From Nocardioidaceae bacterium (GTDB lineage Bacteria > Actinomycetota > Actinomycetes > Propionibacteriales > Nocardioidaceae), in assembly GCA_020636935.1 (NCBI GenBank), contig JACJWW010000008.1:27042-91041 (forward strand): DNA of 64,000 nt, written 5' to 3'. Position numbers and translations under genes: made by a program. Under the pieces are notes generated by a model, which did no database searches, had not been told where the DNA came from, and saw only the letters and a program-made list of their open reading frames with translations. Of this stretch, positions 16,493 through 25,796 are shown in pieces. How positions within the stretch are numbered: the stretch's first letter is position 1; each line of letters starts with the position of its first letter.

Positions 16493-17980
16493 ATGACCCC
16501 ATCCAAAGACGTGGCCCGTACCGCAGCCGCCTTCGAATATGCCCCTGCACCAGAGTCCAACTCGATTGCCACCATCCGGCCACACGTTGGTCTGTTTATC
16601 GACGGCGACTTCCGCGATGGTTCAGGGCGTGCTTTCAAGACGATAAATCCGGCCACCGAAGAAGTGCTGAGCGAAGTCTCGGAGGCCACCGAGGTTGATA
16701 TTGACCGCGCGGTCAAGGCAGCCCGAGCAGCTCAGCGCAGATGGGCTCGATTGACCGGTGCCGAGCGAAGCAAGTTTCTCTTTCGGCTCGCGCGGATCAT
16801 CCAAGAACGCGCCCGCGAAATCGCCGTACTCGAGTCGATCGACAACGGCAAGCCGATCAAGGAGTCGCGTGACGTCGACATCCCGACGGCCGCAGCGCAC
16901 TTCTTCTACTATGCCGGTTGGGCTGACAAGCTGGAGTACTCCGGTCACGGGCCAACGCCAAGGCCCATCGGAGTGTGCGCTGCAGTCATTCCCTGGAACT
17001 TTCCCTTCCTGATGCTGGCCTGGAAGATCGCTCCTGCGTTGGCTACCGGCAACACCGTAGTACTCAAACCAGCCGAGACCACCCCGTTGACCGCCCTACT
17101 CTTCGCCGAAATCTGCCAGCAGGCCGACCTGCCGCCAGGAGTGGTGAACATCGTGACCGGCGCAGCCGCAACCGGAGCTGAGTTGGTGTCGCATCCCGGC
17201 ATCGACAAGATCGCCTTCACCGGATCCACCGTTGTTGGGCGCCAGATCGCGAAGTCCGTGGCCGGCACCGACAAGTCGGTGACCCTGGAGCTTGGTGGAA
17301 AAGCCGCGAATATCGTCTTTGATGACGCTCCGATCGATCAGGCAATCGAGGGGATCATCAATGGAATCTTCTTCAATCAGGGCCACGTTTGTTGCGCTGG
17401 ATCCCGGTTGCTCGTCCAGGAGTCCGTCTTCGAAGAGGTGATCGATCGTCTGAAGCGACGTATGGCCATCCTGCGCGTCGGTGACCCACTCGATAAGAAC
17501 ACCGACATCGGCGCGATCAACTCGAAGTCTCAGTTGGACAAGATCACTGAACTCACCGAGTCTGGTCTGGCCGAGGGCGCCGACTCTTGGTCTCCAGAGT
17601 GCACCCTGCCCGCCAAGGGCTACTGGTTCGCGCCAACGGTGTTCACCGGCGTGAGCCAGGCGAATCGGATCGCCCGAGAGGAGATCTTCGGTCCGGTGCT
17701 GAGTGTGCTCACCTTCCGCACCCCCAAGGAAGCCGTGGAGAAGGCCAACAACACCCCTTATGGCCTCTCTGCGGGAGTTTGGACGGAGAAGGGATCGCGA
17801 AGCCTGTGGATGGCCAGCCAGTTACGGGCCGGGGTCGTGTGGTCAAACACCTTCAATCGCTTCGACCCCGCTAGCCCGTTCGGTGGCTACAAAGAGTCGG
17901 GCTATGGCCGAGAAGGCGGGCGCCATGGCCTGACCGCCTATCTTGCGCCGACTCACTTCACAACCTCCGGGAGCCGATGA
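16493..17980 (+). CDS. Aldehyde dehydrogenase (NAD(P)+)
   Basis: Oxidises an aldehyde to its acid; next to deoC, acetaldehyde is a plausible substrate. The 495-residue protein is a complete ALDH. The NAD-binding segments are VIPWNFPFLM and LKPAETTPLTAL. FTGSTVVGR follows, then general base Glu266 in TLELGGK and nucleophile Cys300 in GHVCCAGSR, and the C-terminal EEIFGPVLSV and SPFGGYKESGYGREGG. The ATG at 16493 lies 5 nt after the deoC stop; the frame is open upstream inside deoC, but those starts are not credible. A shorter ALDH homologue follows immediately. Confidence 0.92.
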   Translation: MTPSKDVARTAAAFEYAPAPESNSIATIRPHVGLFIDGDFRDGSGRAFKTINPATEEVLSEVSEATEVDIDRAVKAARAAQRRWARLTGAERSKFLFRLARIIQERAREIAVLESIDNGKPIKESRDVDIPTAAAHFFYYAGWADKLEYSGHGPTPRPIGVCAAVIPWNFPFLMLAWKIAPALATGNTVVLKPAETTPLTALLFAEICQQADLPPGVVNIVTGAAATGAELVSHPGIDKIAFTGSTVVGRQIAKSVAGTDKSVTLELGGKAANIVFDDAPIDQAIEGIINGIFFNQGHVCCAGSRLLVQESVFEEVIDRLKRRMAILRVGDPLDKNTDIGAINSKSQLDKITELTESGLAEGADSWSPECTLPAKGYWFAPTVFTGVSQANRIAREEIFGPVLSVLTFRTPKEAVEKANNTPYGLSAGVWTEKGSRSLWMASQLRAGVVWSNTFNRFDPASPFGGYKESGYGREGGRHGLTAYLAPTHFTTSGSR

Positions 17981-17981
17981 G

Positions 17982-18839
17982 ATGACCAGACTGAGCGTCA
18001 ACAAGACCTACAAGCTCTACATCAACGGCCAGTTCCCGCGCTCTGAGTCGGGGCGTTCCTATCCGGTGACAGACGCCAAGGGCGACTTCTTGGCCAATGC
18101 CTCTTGGGCCTCACGCAAAGACGCCCGTGATGCGGTCAAAGCCGCCCGCGCAGCCTTCCCGGACTGGTCGGGCCGCACGGCCTACAACCGCTCTCAGGTC
18201 ATCTATCGGATCGCAGAGGTGCTTGAGTCGCGACGAGGTCAATTCGAGGACGAAATCAGGAGCCAGGAAGGCGCCGCTGCCTCCCTGGCCCGCAAGGCCG
18301 TCGATGCAGCCATCGACAGGCTGGTCTGGTACGCCGGATGGTCCGACAAACTGCCCCAGGTGCTCGGCGGCGCCAACCCAGTAGCCGGACCCTATTTCAA
18401 CCAGTCAACCCCCGAACCAAGTGGCGTGATCGCAGTGATTGCCCCGAAGGGACCCCTACTCGGGCTGGTCAGCGTGATCGCACCCGTGATCACCTCCGGC
18501 AACACTTGCGTGGCCATCGCGTCCGAGCCACACCCGCTGAGCGCAATCACCTTGGGCGAGGTGATGGCCACCAGTGACTTGCCTGCAGGGGTGGTCAACC
18601 TGCTGACCGGCCCCCAGCATGAGATCGCCCCTTGGCTGGCCAGCCACATGGATGTCAATGGCATCGACCTGACCGGTGTCCGGGATGCTGACTTGGCGAT
18701 CTCTCTGGAGCAAGCAGCGGCCGAGAACCTCAAGCGGGTCAGACGCTCGGGAGTCGAGGATCTCTTCTCCGCCCCGGATCTTGACCGGATGACAACCTAT
18801 CTGGAGATCAAGACCGTGTGGCACCCCATGGGGTTGTGA
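17982..18839 (+). CDS. Half-length aldehyde dehydrogenase homologue without catalytic region
   Basis: A 285-residue relative of ALDH covering only the N-terminal NAD-binding part. The YKLYINGQFPRSESGR start, the EDEIRSQEGAAASLARKAVD helix and the GVIAVIAPKGPLLGLV segment (WNFP replaced by KGPL) are present. So is the LPAGVVNLLTG block. After DGLTG-like sequence it diverges and ends. The ELGGK glutamate, the catalytic Cys and the C-terminal oligomerisation arm are all absent, so it should not be an independent dehydrogenase. GGGAG lies about 9 nt before the ATG, one base after the previous stop. The frame is intact over its whole length, so it looks like a retained protein, perhaps a partner of the full-length ALDH. 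Confidence 0.8.
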   Translation: MTRLSVNKTYKLYINGQFPRSESGRSYPVTDAKGDFLANASWASRKDARDAVKAARAAFPDWSGRTAYNRSQVIYRIAEVLESRRGQFEDEIRSQEGAAASLARKAVDAAIDRLVWYAGWSDKLPQVLGGANPVAGPYFNQSTPEPSGVIAVIAPKGPLLGLVSVIAPVITSGNTCVAIASEPHPLSAITLGEVMATSDLPAGVVNLLTGPQHEIAPWLASHMDVNGIDLTGVRDADLAISLEQAAAENLKRVRRSGVEDLFSAPDLDRMTTYLEIKTVWHPMGL

Positions 18840-18842
18840 GAC

Positions 18843-19916
18843 TCACAAAGCGGCGTACCCCGGTTTGATCACGTCGTTTATCAACGCCAATCTTTGGTCA
18901 AAGTGCAAGAATGCGGACTTCATGGCATTGACCGTGAACCACTGCAGATCTGCCACTGAATAGCCGAAAGCATCTACCAACGAGGCAAATTCCTTCGACA
19001 TTGAGGTGTTGCTCATCAACCGATTGTCGGTGTTGACGGTGACTCTGAACCGCAGCTCGGTCAGCAAGCCGATCGGATGCTCAGCAATGGATGCCGCGGC
19101 ACCGGTCTGCACATTGGAGTGCGGACACATTTCCAGCGGGATCCGCTTGTCCCTGACATAAGTGGCCAGTCGCCCCAACTTCGGCTGTCCATCGACCATC
19201 GAGATGTCGTCGATGATCCGTACTCCGTGCCCTAGGCGATCAGTGCCGCACCACTGGACCGCCTCCCAGATTGAAGGCAGCCCGAAGGCCTCTCCTGCGT
19301 GAATGGTGAATGGGAAGTTGTCTCGTTGCAGATATTCGAAGGCATCCAGATGTCGAGTGGGCGGATTGCCCGCCTCTGCCCCGGCTATGTCAAAGCCAGC
19401 AACTCCGGCATCACGATATTTCACCGCCAACTCGGCAATCTCTCGCGAGCGGGCCTGATGACGCATCGCTGTGAGGATTTGTCGTACGACGATCCGCCCG
19501 CCGGCAGCTGCCGCAGCCTCATCGAAACCGTCCTGGACCGATCTGACGACCTCATCCAGGCTCAGACCACCGTCGACGAAGAGCTCAGGGGCATAACGCA
19601 CCTCGGCGTAGACCACGTTGTCACTGGCCAAGTCCTCAACGCACTCTCGGGCTACCCGCCGGATCTGGGCGGCGCCCTGCATCACTGCAACGGTATGGCG
19701 GAAAGTCTCCAGATAGCGCACCAATGAACCAGAGTCAGCGGAGTCGGCAAACCACTTCCCCAAGGACTCAGCGTCATCGGCCGGGAGTACGTGGCCCACT
19801 TCGTCAGCCAAGTCCAAGATCGTTTGGGGGCGAAGACCACCGTCGAGATGGTCATGCAGCAGCACCTTGGGGGCCGCCTTGATCTGATCTGTGGTCGCAG
19901 CGATATCTTCAGACAT
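18843..19916 (-). CDS. add: Adenosine deaminase
   Basis: Deaminates adenosine and deoxyadenosine to inosine and deoxyinosine. The 357-residue protein has the metal-dependent amidohydrolase signature: [16 protein letters not shown] (zinc-binding HxH), [26 protein letters not shown] (zinc His and catalytic Glu), RLGHGVRI and the terminal [11 protein letters not shown] with the catalytic Asp. GGAAGG precedes the ATG. It ends 3 nt from the convergent ALDH homologue and is divergent from the MaoC gene. Function fits the surrounding nucleoside genes. Confidence 0.93.
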   Translation of the reverse strand: MSEDIAATTDQIKAAPKVLLHDHLDGGLRPQTILDLADEVGHVLPADDAESLGKWFADSADSGSLVRYLETFRHTVAVMQGAAQIRRVARECVEDLASDNVVYAEVRYAPELFVDGGLSLDEVVRSVQDGFDEAAAAAGGRIVVRQILTAMRHQARSREIAELAVKYRDAGVAGFDIAGAEAGNPPTRHLDAFEYLQRDNFPFTIHAGEAFGLPSIWEAVQWCGTDRLGHGVRIIDDISMVDGQPKLGRLATYVRDKRIPLEMCPHSNVQTGAAASIAEHPIGLLTELRFRVTVNTDNRLMSNTSMSKEFASLVDAFGYSVADLQWFTVNAMKSAFLHFDQRLALINDVIKPGYAAL

Positions 19917-19955
19917 AACGGCATCCTTCCACCAACAGACGGGTCAGGTCAGCAC

Positions 19956-20411
19956 ATGCGCAAGTTCACCACCTTCGAGGCCCTCGAAGCGGCTGCTGGT
20001 GAGGAGATCGGAGCCAGCGACTGGACGACCATCACCCAGGAGCAGGTGAACACCTTCGCTGAGGCCACCGGAGATCACCAGTGGATCCATGTTGATGTCG
20101 AAAAGGCCAAGTCCGGCCCATTCGGCACCACCATCGCTCACGGCTATCTCACCTTGTCGATGATCCCGGGACTCAGTGACTCCGTGATGGCCTTGGAGAC
20201 TCCAGGAGCCCGACTCAACTACGGCGTAAACAAGGTGCGCTTCCCCAATCCAGTGCCCGTTGGTTCACGGGTGCGCGCGATCGTCTCGATCAAGGAAGTC
20301 ACTGACATCCCAGCAGGCAAGCAGCTGACTTTGGGCTATGTCATCGAGATCGAAGACCAGTCAAAGCCCGCCTGTGTCGCGGAGACCGTCGTACTCCTGC
20401 TGCCCAACTGA
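19956..20411 (+). CDS. MaoC-like (R)-enoyl-CoA hydratase
   Basis: A 151-residue hotdog-fold hydratase acting on enoyl-CoA thioesters. The hydratase-2 motif is present as FAEATGDHQWIHVDVEKAKSG and FGTTIAHGYLTLSMIPGL, with catalytic Asp and His in the first block. The open frame begins at 19791 inside the opposite strand's add gene; the ATG at 19956 gives the usual size. Only a weak CAGGTC precedes it. The carbonic anhydrase gene follows 27 nt later. Substrate is unknown. Confidence 0.85.
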   Translation: MRKFTTFEALEAAAGEEIGASDWTTITQEQVNTFAEATGDHQWIHVDVEKAKSGPFGTTIAHGYLTLSMIPGLSDSVMALETPGARLNYGVNKVRFPNPVPVGSRVRAIVSIKEVTDIPAGKQLTLGYVIEIEDQSKPACVAETVVLLLPN

Positions 20412-20438
20412 TCTCGATCAGCGCGAAGTTGACTCCTC

Positions 20439-21029
20439 ATGGACGATTCAGCACCTGAAGCACGCCTGGCGACCCTCTTGGAGGGCAACCGCAGATTTGC
20501 TTCCGGGGCAGCCCAAGGACCAAACCGAGACCACGTGCGCAGAGTCCGGATATCCGAAGGACAAAACCCACATGCCCTGGTGTTGTGCTGCTCGGACTCT
20601 CGTGAGGTGCCTGAACTCATTTTCGACTGCGGTTTGGGAGACCTTTTCGTGGTGCGCACAGCTGGACACTGTGTTGGCGCCACGGTGCTGGCCAGCGTGG
20701 AGTTCGGCGTACTGGTCCTGGGCATCAAACTGGTCGTGGTCTTGGGCCACACCCGTTGCGGCGCAATCGCTGCTTCACTTCGGGCTCGTCATGAGCAAGA
20801 AGGCCCAAGAGGGCACTTGCCTGCCTTGATGAAAATGATCAGACCGGCGGTCGATGATGTCAGTCTGGCCGGCCCGCCCCATGATGCACTTGCCGAGCAG
20901 GTGATGCTCCAGCACGTACGCCGATCAATCAGCGTGATCGAAGAGTCAGCCGATTGGGAGGAGCACCCACTGATCGTCGGAGGCCGCTATGACCTTGAAT
21001 CTGGCCTGGTCAGTCTGGTCGATCGGTGA
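20439..21029 (+). CDS. Beta-class carbonic anhydrase
   Basis: Interconverts CO2 and bicarbonate; bicarbonate is needed by the carboxylases in this region (PurK, propionyl-CoA carboxylase). The 196-residue protein has CCSDSREVPE, giving zinc Cys and the Asp-Arg dyad, and VVVLGHTRCGAI, giving zinc His and Cys. This is the complete ligand set. No signal peptide or membrane segment is seen, so it is cytoplasmic. The small dyad-symmetric CTGATCTCGATCAG lies just before it, after the MaoC gene. Confidence 0.92.
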   Translation: MDDSAPEARLATLLEGNRRFASGAAQGPNRDHVRRVRISEGQNPHALVLCCSDSREVPELIFDCGLGDLFVVRTAGHCVGATVLASVEFGVLVLGIKLVVVLGHTRCGAIAASLRARHEQEGPRGHLPALMKMIRPAVDDVSLAGPPHDALAEQVMLQHVRRSISVIEESADWEEHPLIVGGRYDLESGLVSLVDR

Positions 21030-21032
21030 GCT

Positions 21033-22310
21033 TCAGCTGATCCGGTCGATGATCAGTGGGCTCAGCTCAGGGAGGTTCGCGTCAGAACTGATCTCGAAGG
21101 CATCGCTCAAGGCTTGCGACGCACGCTCAAACCGGTTCGGCTCGTCGGTATGCAAGGTGAACAAGGCCTGCCCCTGCGTGACCGAGTCACCGGGGCGAGC
21201 GTGCCACTGCACACCCGCTCCGGCTTGAACCGGCTCGCCCTGGCTGGCCCGACCTGCCCCCAGGCGCCAGGCCGCAAGCCCCACTGACAGCGCATCGAGT
21301 CGGGTCAGCACCCCTGAAGCAGGCGCGCGAATCACTTCGCTTTCACGAGCCTCCGGCAGCGGCGCGTCAGGATCGCCGTCCTGCGCTGTGATCAGGGCAC
21401 GCCAAGTGTCCATCGCCTTGCCTGATCGCAAGGCTTCTTCGGGGTCAGCCGCAACGCCTGCAGCGGCCAACATCTCCCGTGCGAGGGCAAGGGTCAACTC
21501 GACCACGTCGTTGGGGCCTCCACCTGACAAGACCTCCACTGACTCGCGCACTTCGATGGCATTGCCCGCAGTGTTGCCAAGTGGCGTGGACATGTCGGTC
21601 AATAGCGCGACCGTATGGACCCCTGCATCCTTGCCCAAGGACACCATGGTCTCGGCGAGATCACGAGCTGATCCAAGATCCTTCATGAAGGCGCCACTAC
21701 CGACCTTCACGTCCAGAACGAGAGCCCCCGTGCCTTCGGCGATCTTCTTGCTCATGATCGACGATGCGATCAGGGGGATCGCCTCCACTGTTCCAGTCAC
21801 ATCTCGTAGCGCATAGAGCTTCTTGTCGGCAGGAGCCAAGCCAGCACCCGCAGCACAGATCACCGCGCCCACTTCGCGAAGCTGTTTCATCATCTCGGCA
21901 TTGGTCAAAGATGCCCGCCAGCCAGGGATGGACTCCAACTTGTCGAGCGTGCCTCCAGTGTGTCCAAGCCCTCTGCCAGACAACTGTGGGACGGCCACGC
22001 CACAAGCAGCCACAATCGGGGCCAGAGGCAGGGTGATCTTGTCACCGACGCCACCGGTGGAGTGTTTGTCCGCGGTGGGGAGCCCGAGCGAGGAAAAATC
22101 CATCCGCTCCCCGCTGTCGATCATGGCTTGAGTCCATCGGGCCGTCTCACGACGTCTCATCCCGCGCAACAAAATCGCCATGGCCAGTGCCGACATCTGT
22201 TCGTCAGCCACCACGCCTTTGGTGTAGGCGTCAATGACCCAATCGATCTGGCTGTCGGTGAGCTCGTGGCCATCGCGTTTGGCCATGATCACCTCAACGG
22301 CATCATGCAT
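21033..22310 (-). CDS. deoA: Thymidine (pyrimidine-nucleoside) phosphorylase
   Basis: Phosphorolyses thymidine or deoxyuridine to base and deoxyribose 1-phosphate, supplying DeoC after a mutase. The 425-residue protein carries the family signature SGRGLGHTGGTLDKLESIPG and KHSTGGVGDK for phosphate binding, plus the small C-terminal alpha/beta domain. It is the last gene of the leftward operon that starts at bmpA, 34 nt after the methyltransferase, and ends 3 nt from the convergent carbonic anhydrase gene. Confidence 0.94.
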   Translation of the reverse strand: MHDAVEVIMAKRDGHELTDSQIDWVIDAYTKGVVADEQMSALAMAILLRGMRRRETARWTQAMIDSGERMDFSSLGLPTADKHSTGGVGDKITLPLAPIVAACGVAVPQLSGRGLGHTGGTLDKLESIPGWRASLTNAEMMKQLREVGAVICAAGAGLAPADKKLYALRDVTGTVEAIPLIASSIMSKKIAEGTGALVLDVKVGSGAFMKDLGSARDLAETMVSLGKDAGVHTVALLTDMSTPLGNTAGNAIEVRESVEVLSGGGPNDVVELTLALAREMLAAAGVAADPEEALRSGKAMDTWRALITAQDGDPDAPLPEARESEVIRAPASGVLTRLDALSVGLAAWRLGAGRASQGEPVQAGAGVQWHARPGDSVTQGQALFTLHTDEPNRFERASQALSDAFEISSDANLPELSPLIIDRIS

Positions 22311-22344
22311 GATCCGTGTCTACCAGAGGTCACCGATAGACACG

Positions 22345-22953
22345 CTACTTTGCGCCAACACCTCGATAGAGATAGGTCAACGGTGACTTGTTGGCCAGAT
22401 AGCCCTCGTGGTCGACACGCACCTCAAACTCCTCCGCCACCAATGCAGGGATGTCCCTGGACAGATTGCAGCCTCCACCGACGGTGCGTTGAATCGGGTC
22501 GAGTCGGCGCTGCCAGGCAGCCATCCGGGGCGACGGGGCCAGCCCATGCTCCAGGAAGACGAAGACCCCATCGTCCTTGAGTACTCGCCTGGCCTCTTGC
22601 AGGGCCAGTCTCACATCAGGGATGGTGCAGAGTGTGAAGGTCGACAAGACCGCATCGTAGGCCCGATCAGGCTCAGCCAGCCGCTGTCCATCAAGGTGAT
22701 GTCTCAGGATTGGCAACTCGGTGCGCCCACGGCGTTTCGTCGAGATCGACCACCCCACATCAGATGGCTCCACCGCGACCACTTCGGTGACCTCGGGTGG
22801 ATACCAACGCACATTGAGACCGCCACCGAACCCCAGCTCCAACACCCTGCCAGTCAGCTGAGCACAGGCAAGGCCACGCAACTCACCGACCTCTTTGCCC
22901 TTCAAGGCAGCATCTGCCAATCGGGGCACTACCTGGTCTGCCCAAAGTCCCAT
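22345..22953 (-). CDS. Class I SAM-dependent methyltransferase
   Basis: A 202-residue methyltransferase. The SAM-binding glycine-rich loop is VLELGFGGGLNVRWYP, followed by the acidic strand end VVAVEPSD and the motif IV/post-I elements YDAVLSTFTLCTIPDVRLALQEARRVLKDDG. The layout resembles UbiE/Methyltransf_11 enzymes and a group of small actinobacterial paralogues of unknown substrate. It lies between the P450 (31 nt upstream) and deoA (34 nt downstream) in the same orientation, so it shares their transcript. A role in nucleoside metabolism is inferred from context only. Confidence 0.82.
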   Translation of the reverse strand: MGLWADQVVPRLADAALKGKEVGELRGLACAQLTGRVLELGFGGGLNVRWYPPEVTEVVAVEPSDVGWSISTKRRGRTELPILRHHLDGQRLAEPDRAYDAVLSTFTLCTIPDVRLALQEARRVLKDDGVFVFLEHGLAPSPRMAAWQRRLDPIQRTVGGGCNLSRDIPALVAEEFEVRVDHEGYLANKSPLTYLYRGVGAK

Positions 22954-22984
22954 GGTAATTGATCCTAGATCCCGCCCTGGCCGA

Positions 22985-24121
22985 TCAACCGCTCACGGAC
23001 ACATGCGTGTAGCCCCGGAGCACGAAGGTGCCTCGAGAAGTTGGATCACCGTCGAGCCTCAGCCCTGGATATCTCTGGAAGAGCACGGTGAGCGATTCAA
23101 CCAACTCCATCCGAGCCAATGGAGACCCGAGACAAAAATGCAATCCCGCGCCGAAGGCCAAGTGGTTGTTGGGGTCACGATCGGCCACGAAATGGTCCGG
23201 ATCAGCAAAGACGGCCGGATCTCGATTGGCGGCACCTAGCAGCGCAGCGACCTTTTGGCCCGGCTCAAGCAACACTTCGCCGAGCTGCACGGGCTTCATC
23301 GCAGTACGCTCGAACAACTGCAGGGCCGAGTCAAAACGCAGCATCTCCTCAACAGTCAGACTCGGGTCATCGGCTGGGCGAGACCCAGATCTGAGCAGAC
23401 CCACGAGACCATTGCCGAATACATTCACCGACGCCTCATGCCCGGCATTGAGCAAGAGCACCACTGCGGCTACAACTTCGTCGTCACTGAGCTCGCTTGC
23501 AGCCAACTCGGTGATCAGATCATTGTCGAGTGGCTGGGACCGCCGAGCAGCGACCAACTGCCGGGAGAAGTCGGCGAACTCCTGTGCTGCGACCACTGCG
23601 GCATCGATCACTTCTTGCGTGGGACCAGGCTCATACATCCGCACGATCGCCTGCGACCAGGCCCGCAGGGAAGCCACATCTGCATTGGGTACGCCGAGCA
23701 GTTCCGCAATCATCAAGACGGGCAAGGGCTCAGCAAAATCCTCGATCGCATCAAAGCTAGGCCCGAGTTCGTCGAGGAGTTGTCCGGCCAGCGCCTGCAC
23801 CCTGGGCCGGAGTCTTTCGACATGGCCACGCTGGAAAGCCGCCGCCACTGGGCGACGTAGCCGAGTGTGCTCAGGCGGCTCATTTTCCATCATTTGATTG
23901 CGATGGAGCAGATTGAACGGCTCCAAGTACGACGCTGGCTCTCGGTCTATCCAAACCCTGCCCAGGCGCCGATCACGGAGCACTGCACTGGACAGCTCAT
24001 GGGTGAAGGTGAGGTACATGCCCATGTCTTCATGCCAGGCGATGTCATGCCTGTCTCGCTCCTGGGCCAAGAAGGGATAGGGATCAGCAATCACCTCAGC
24101 AGCCATCAGGTCGATCATCAT
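22985..24121 (-). CDS. Cytochrome P450 with EryF-like I-helix
   Basis: A 378-residue bacterial P450, slightly short for the family (about 400). It has the ExxR motif at Glu259-Arg262 and the heme loop FGAGLHFCLG with thiolate Cys330. The I-helix reads AGHEAS at residues 226-231: the usual proton-relay Thr is Ala230, as in P450eryF where the substrate hydroxyl helps oxygen activation. There is no transmembrane anchor and no fused reductase, and no ferredoxin gene is adjacent. The start overlaps the cdd stop by 4 nt (ATGA); a second ATG at 24118 has better spacing from GGAGG. Its position inside a nucleoside uptake and salvage operon is unusual. Substrate is unknown. Confidence 0.88.
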   Translation of the reverse strand: MMIDLMAAEVIADPYPFLAQERDRHDIAWHEDMGMYLTFTHELSSAVLRDRRLGRVWIDREPASYLEPFNLLHRNQMMENEPPEHTRLRRPVAAAFQRGHVERLRPRVQALAGQLLDELGPSFDAIEDFAEPLPVLMIAELLGVPNADVASLRAWSQAIVRMYEPGPTQEVIDAAVVAAQEFADFSRQLVAARRSQPLDNDLITELAASELSDDEVVAAVVLLLNAGHEASVNVFGNGLVGLLRSGSRPADDPSLTVEEMLRFDSALQLFERTAMKPVQLGEVLLEPGQKVAALLGAANRDPAVFADPDHFVADRDPNNHLAFGAGLHFCLGSPLARMELVESLTVLFQRYPGLRLDGDPTSRGTFVLRGYTHVSVSG

Positions 24122-24531
24122 TCCTCCACTGCACCGAGGTCGTGAGGGCCAAAGGCATCAGGCAACACATCACTCATCGAGCGAATCCCACTGACAGTCA
24201 TGATGAGCAGGTCAGGGCCTCCGTGCTCAAAGAGAAGTTGGCGACAACGCCCACACGGCATGATCACCTCACCTTGCTTGTTGACGCACACAAAATGGGT
24301 CAGGCGTCCACCACCAGTCAAACGCAGTTGGGACACCAGCCCACATTCGGCGCACAGGCCCACTCCGTAGGAGGCATTTTCAACATTGCAACCGGTGACC
24401 ACCCTGTCGTCGTCAACTCGCGCAGCGGCACCGACCTGGTAGTTCGAATAGGGAGCGTAGGCAAACTCCGAGGCCGAGATTGCCCGGGCAATCAGGCCAT
24501 CCCAATCAAACTGTGGATCTTGCGGACTCAT
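24118..24531 (-). CDS. cdd: Cytidine deaminase
   Basis: Deaminates cytidine and deoxycytidine to uridine and deoxyuridine. The 137-residue tetrameric-type enzyme has NVENASYGVGLCAECG, with the zinc Cys and the catalytic Glu of the CAE motif, and MPCGRCRQLL with the other two zinc Cys. The start overlaps the stop of the upstream permease gene by 4 nt, and the P450 start overlaps its stop by 4 nt. Confidence 0.93.
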   Translation of the reverse strand: MSPQDPQFDWDGLIARAISASEFAYAPYSNYQVGAAARVDDDRVVTGCNVENASYGVGLCAECGLVSQLRLTGGGRLTHFVCVNKQGEVIMPCGRCRQLLFEHGGPDLLIMTVSGIRSMSDVLPDAFGPHDLGAVEE

Positions 24532-25796
24532 CCAGCCGACCCCCGTCTGTACACCAGTCCGTCGGCCTTGGGCATTCGCAAGCGTTGAGATGCAAGTGCC
24601 AAGACCAACAAGGTGGTCACATATGGAGCCATCTTGGTGAAGTCAGAGGGGACCACGTCGGTGCTGAGATACCAAACCAGGAATGCCGCACCGAAGACCG
24701 CACCGCTGACTGCTTGGAGGGTGTTCTTGCGCCAGAGTTGATAGGCAGCCACCAGCAGCAGCAAGATCGCCACAAGTAGAAGTAGCGCATGGATTGACAC
24801 TGTGGCCTCACGACGAAGGGGCAACGCCTGGGTGTAGCCGAACAGGCCTGAACCAAGCAGTAAGCCACCTGGACGCCAGTTGCCGAAGATCATCGCAGCG
24901 AGACCGATATAGCCACGCCCTCCTGTCTGACCGACTTGGAATCCCGATGAAGCAACCATGGCCAAGAAGGCACCGCCCAGCCCAGACAGGCCACCGGAGA
25001 TGACCACCGCGATCATCTTGTAGTTGTAGACATTGACGCCCAATGACTCAGCGGCTGCTGGCTCTTCGCCGCACGAACGCAATCGCAATCCGAATTTGGT
25101 CCGCCACAACACCCAGAAGGTCAGCACAAACAGCGCCAGACACAAGATGGTCAACACAGGAAGATCATTGACGAACACCCTGAGCAGGCCAGCAAAATCG
25201 CTGACAAAGAACCACTGCTTGGCCTCGATACTGGCCAATGGGTTGTCGAGGAAATCCACGTTTATGGTCATCGGCGCCGGCAACGGCGGCGATTGCGTGG
25301 GCCCACCTCCCTCAAGCCCGGTGAAATAGGTCTCAGCCAAGAAACCGGCCGCACCCAAAGCGATGATATTGATCGCCACACCGGACACGATGTGGTCGAC
25401 CCCGAAATAGACCGTGGCGATGCCGTGGAGCAAACCACCGATCATGCCGAGCACGATTGCACCCAGGATCCCGGCGATGCTGCCGTAGTGATAGCCGAAG
25501 TAGCCCGCACCAAAGGTGCCCAGAATCATCATGCCTTCAAGTCCGATGTTGACGATGCCTGCCCGCTCCGACCAAAGGCCGCCAAGTCCGGCCATGGCAA
25601 TCGGAATGGATGAGGTGAGGGCTGCTTGGATGGTGCCAGCTGAGGTCAACTCCTGAGCCCCGGTGATCACCCTGACCAACGAGAGCAGGGCGAAGCCCAC
25701 GATTGCGATCAGAGTCAGATTGCGCACGCGCAGGCGCCGCTGCCATTGACTGCTCGGAGTTGTGACAGGCGCAGTTGAAGCCACGGGTGCACTCAT
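24528..25796 (-). CDS. Nucleoside ABC transporter permease (second of two)
   Basis: Inner-membrane channel subunit of a BmpA/PnrA-type importer, homologous to NupQ-like permeases. The 422-residue protein has about ten hydrophobic helices and the BPD_transp_2 motif LGGLWSERAGIVNIGLEGMMILGTFGAG, which contacts the ATPase. GGRGYIGLAAMIFGNWRPGG follows later. The N-terminal 25 residues are Thr/Ser-rich and cytoplasmic. It overlaps both neighbours by 4 nt. The pairing with cdd and deoA supports nucleoside as the transported substrate. Confidence 0.9.
   Translation of the reverse strand: MSAPVASTAPVTTPSSQWQRRLRVRNLTLIAIVGFALLSLVRVITGAQELTSAGTIQAALTSSIPIAMAGLGGLWSERAGIVNIGLEGMMILGTFGAGYFGYHYGSIAGILGAIVLGMIGGLLHGIATVYFGVDHIVSGVAINIIALGAAGFLAETYFTGLEGGGPTQSPPLPAPMTINVDFLDNPLASIEAKQWFFVSDFAGLLRVFVNDLPVLTILCLALFVLTFWVLWRTKFGLRLRSCGEEPAAAESLGVNVYNYKMIAVVISGGLSGLGGAFLAMVASSGFQVGQTGGRGYIGLAAMIFGNWRPGGLLLGSGLFGYTQALPLRREATVSIHALLLLVAILLLLVAAYQLWRKNTLQAVSGAVFGAAFLVWYLSTDVVPSDFTKMAPYVTTLLVLALASQRLRMPKADGLVYRRGSAG

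Noticed and set aside
17982..18839. Frameshifted or decaying ALDH pseudogene
   Set aside because: The frame is open throughout with a ribosome site. No continuation of the missing half was found in other frames before the convergent add gene 3 nt away, so it is a short protein rather than a broken gene.
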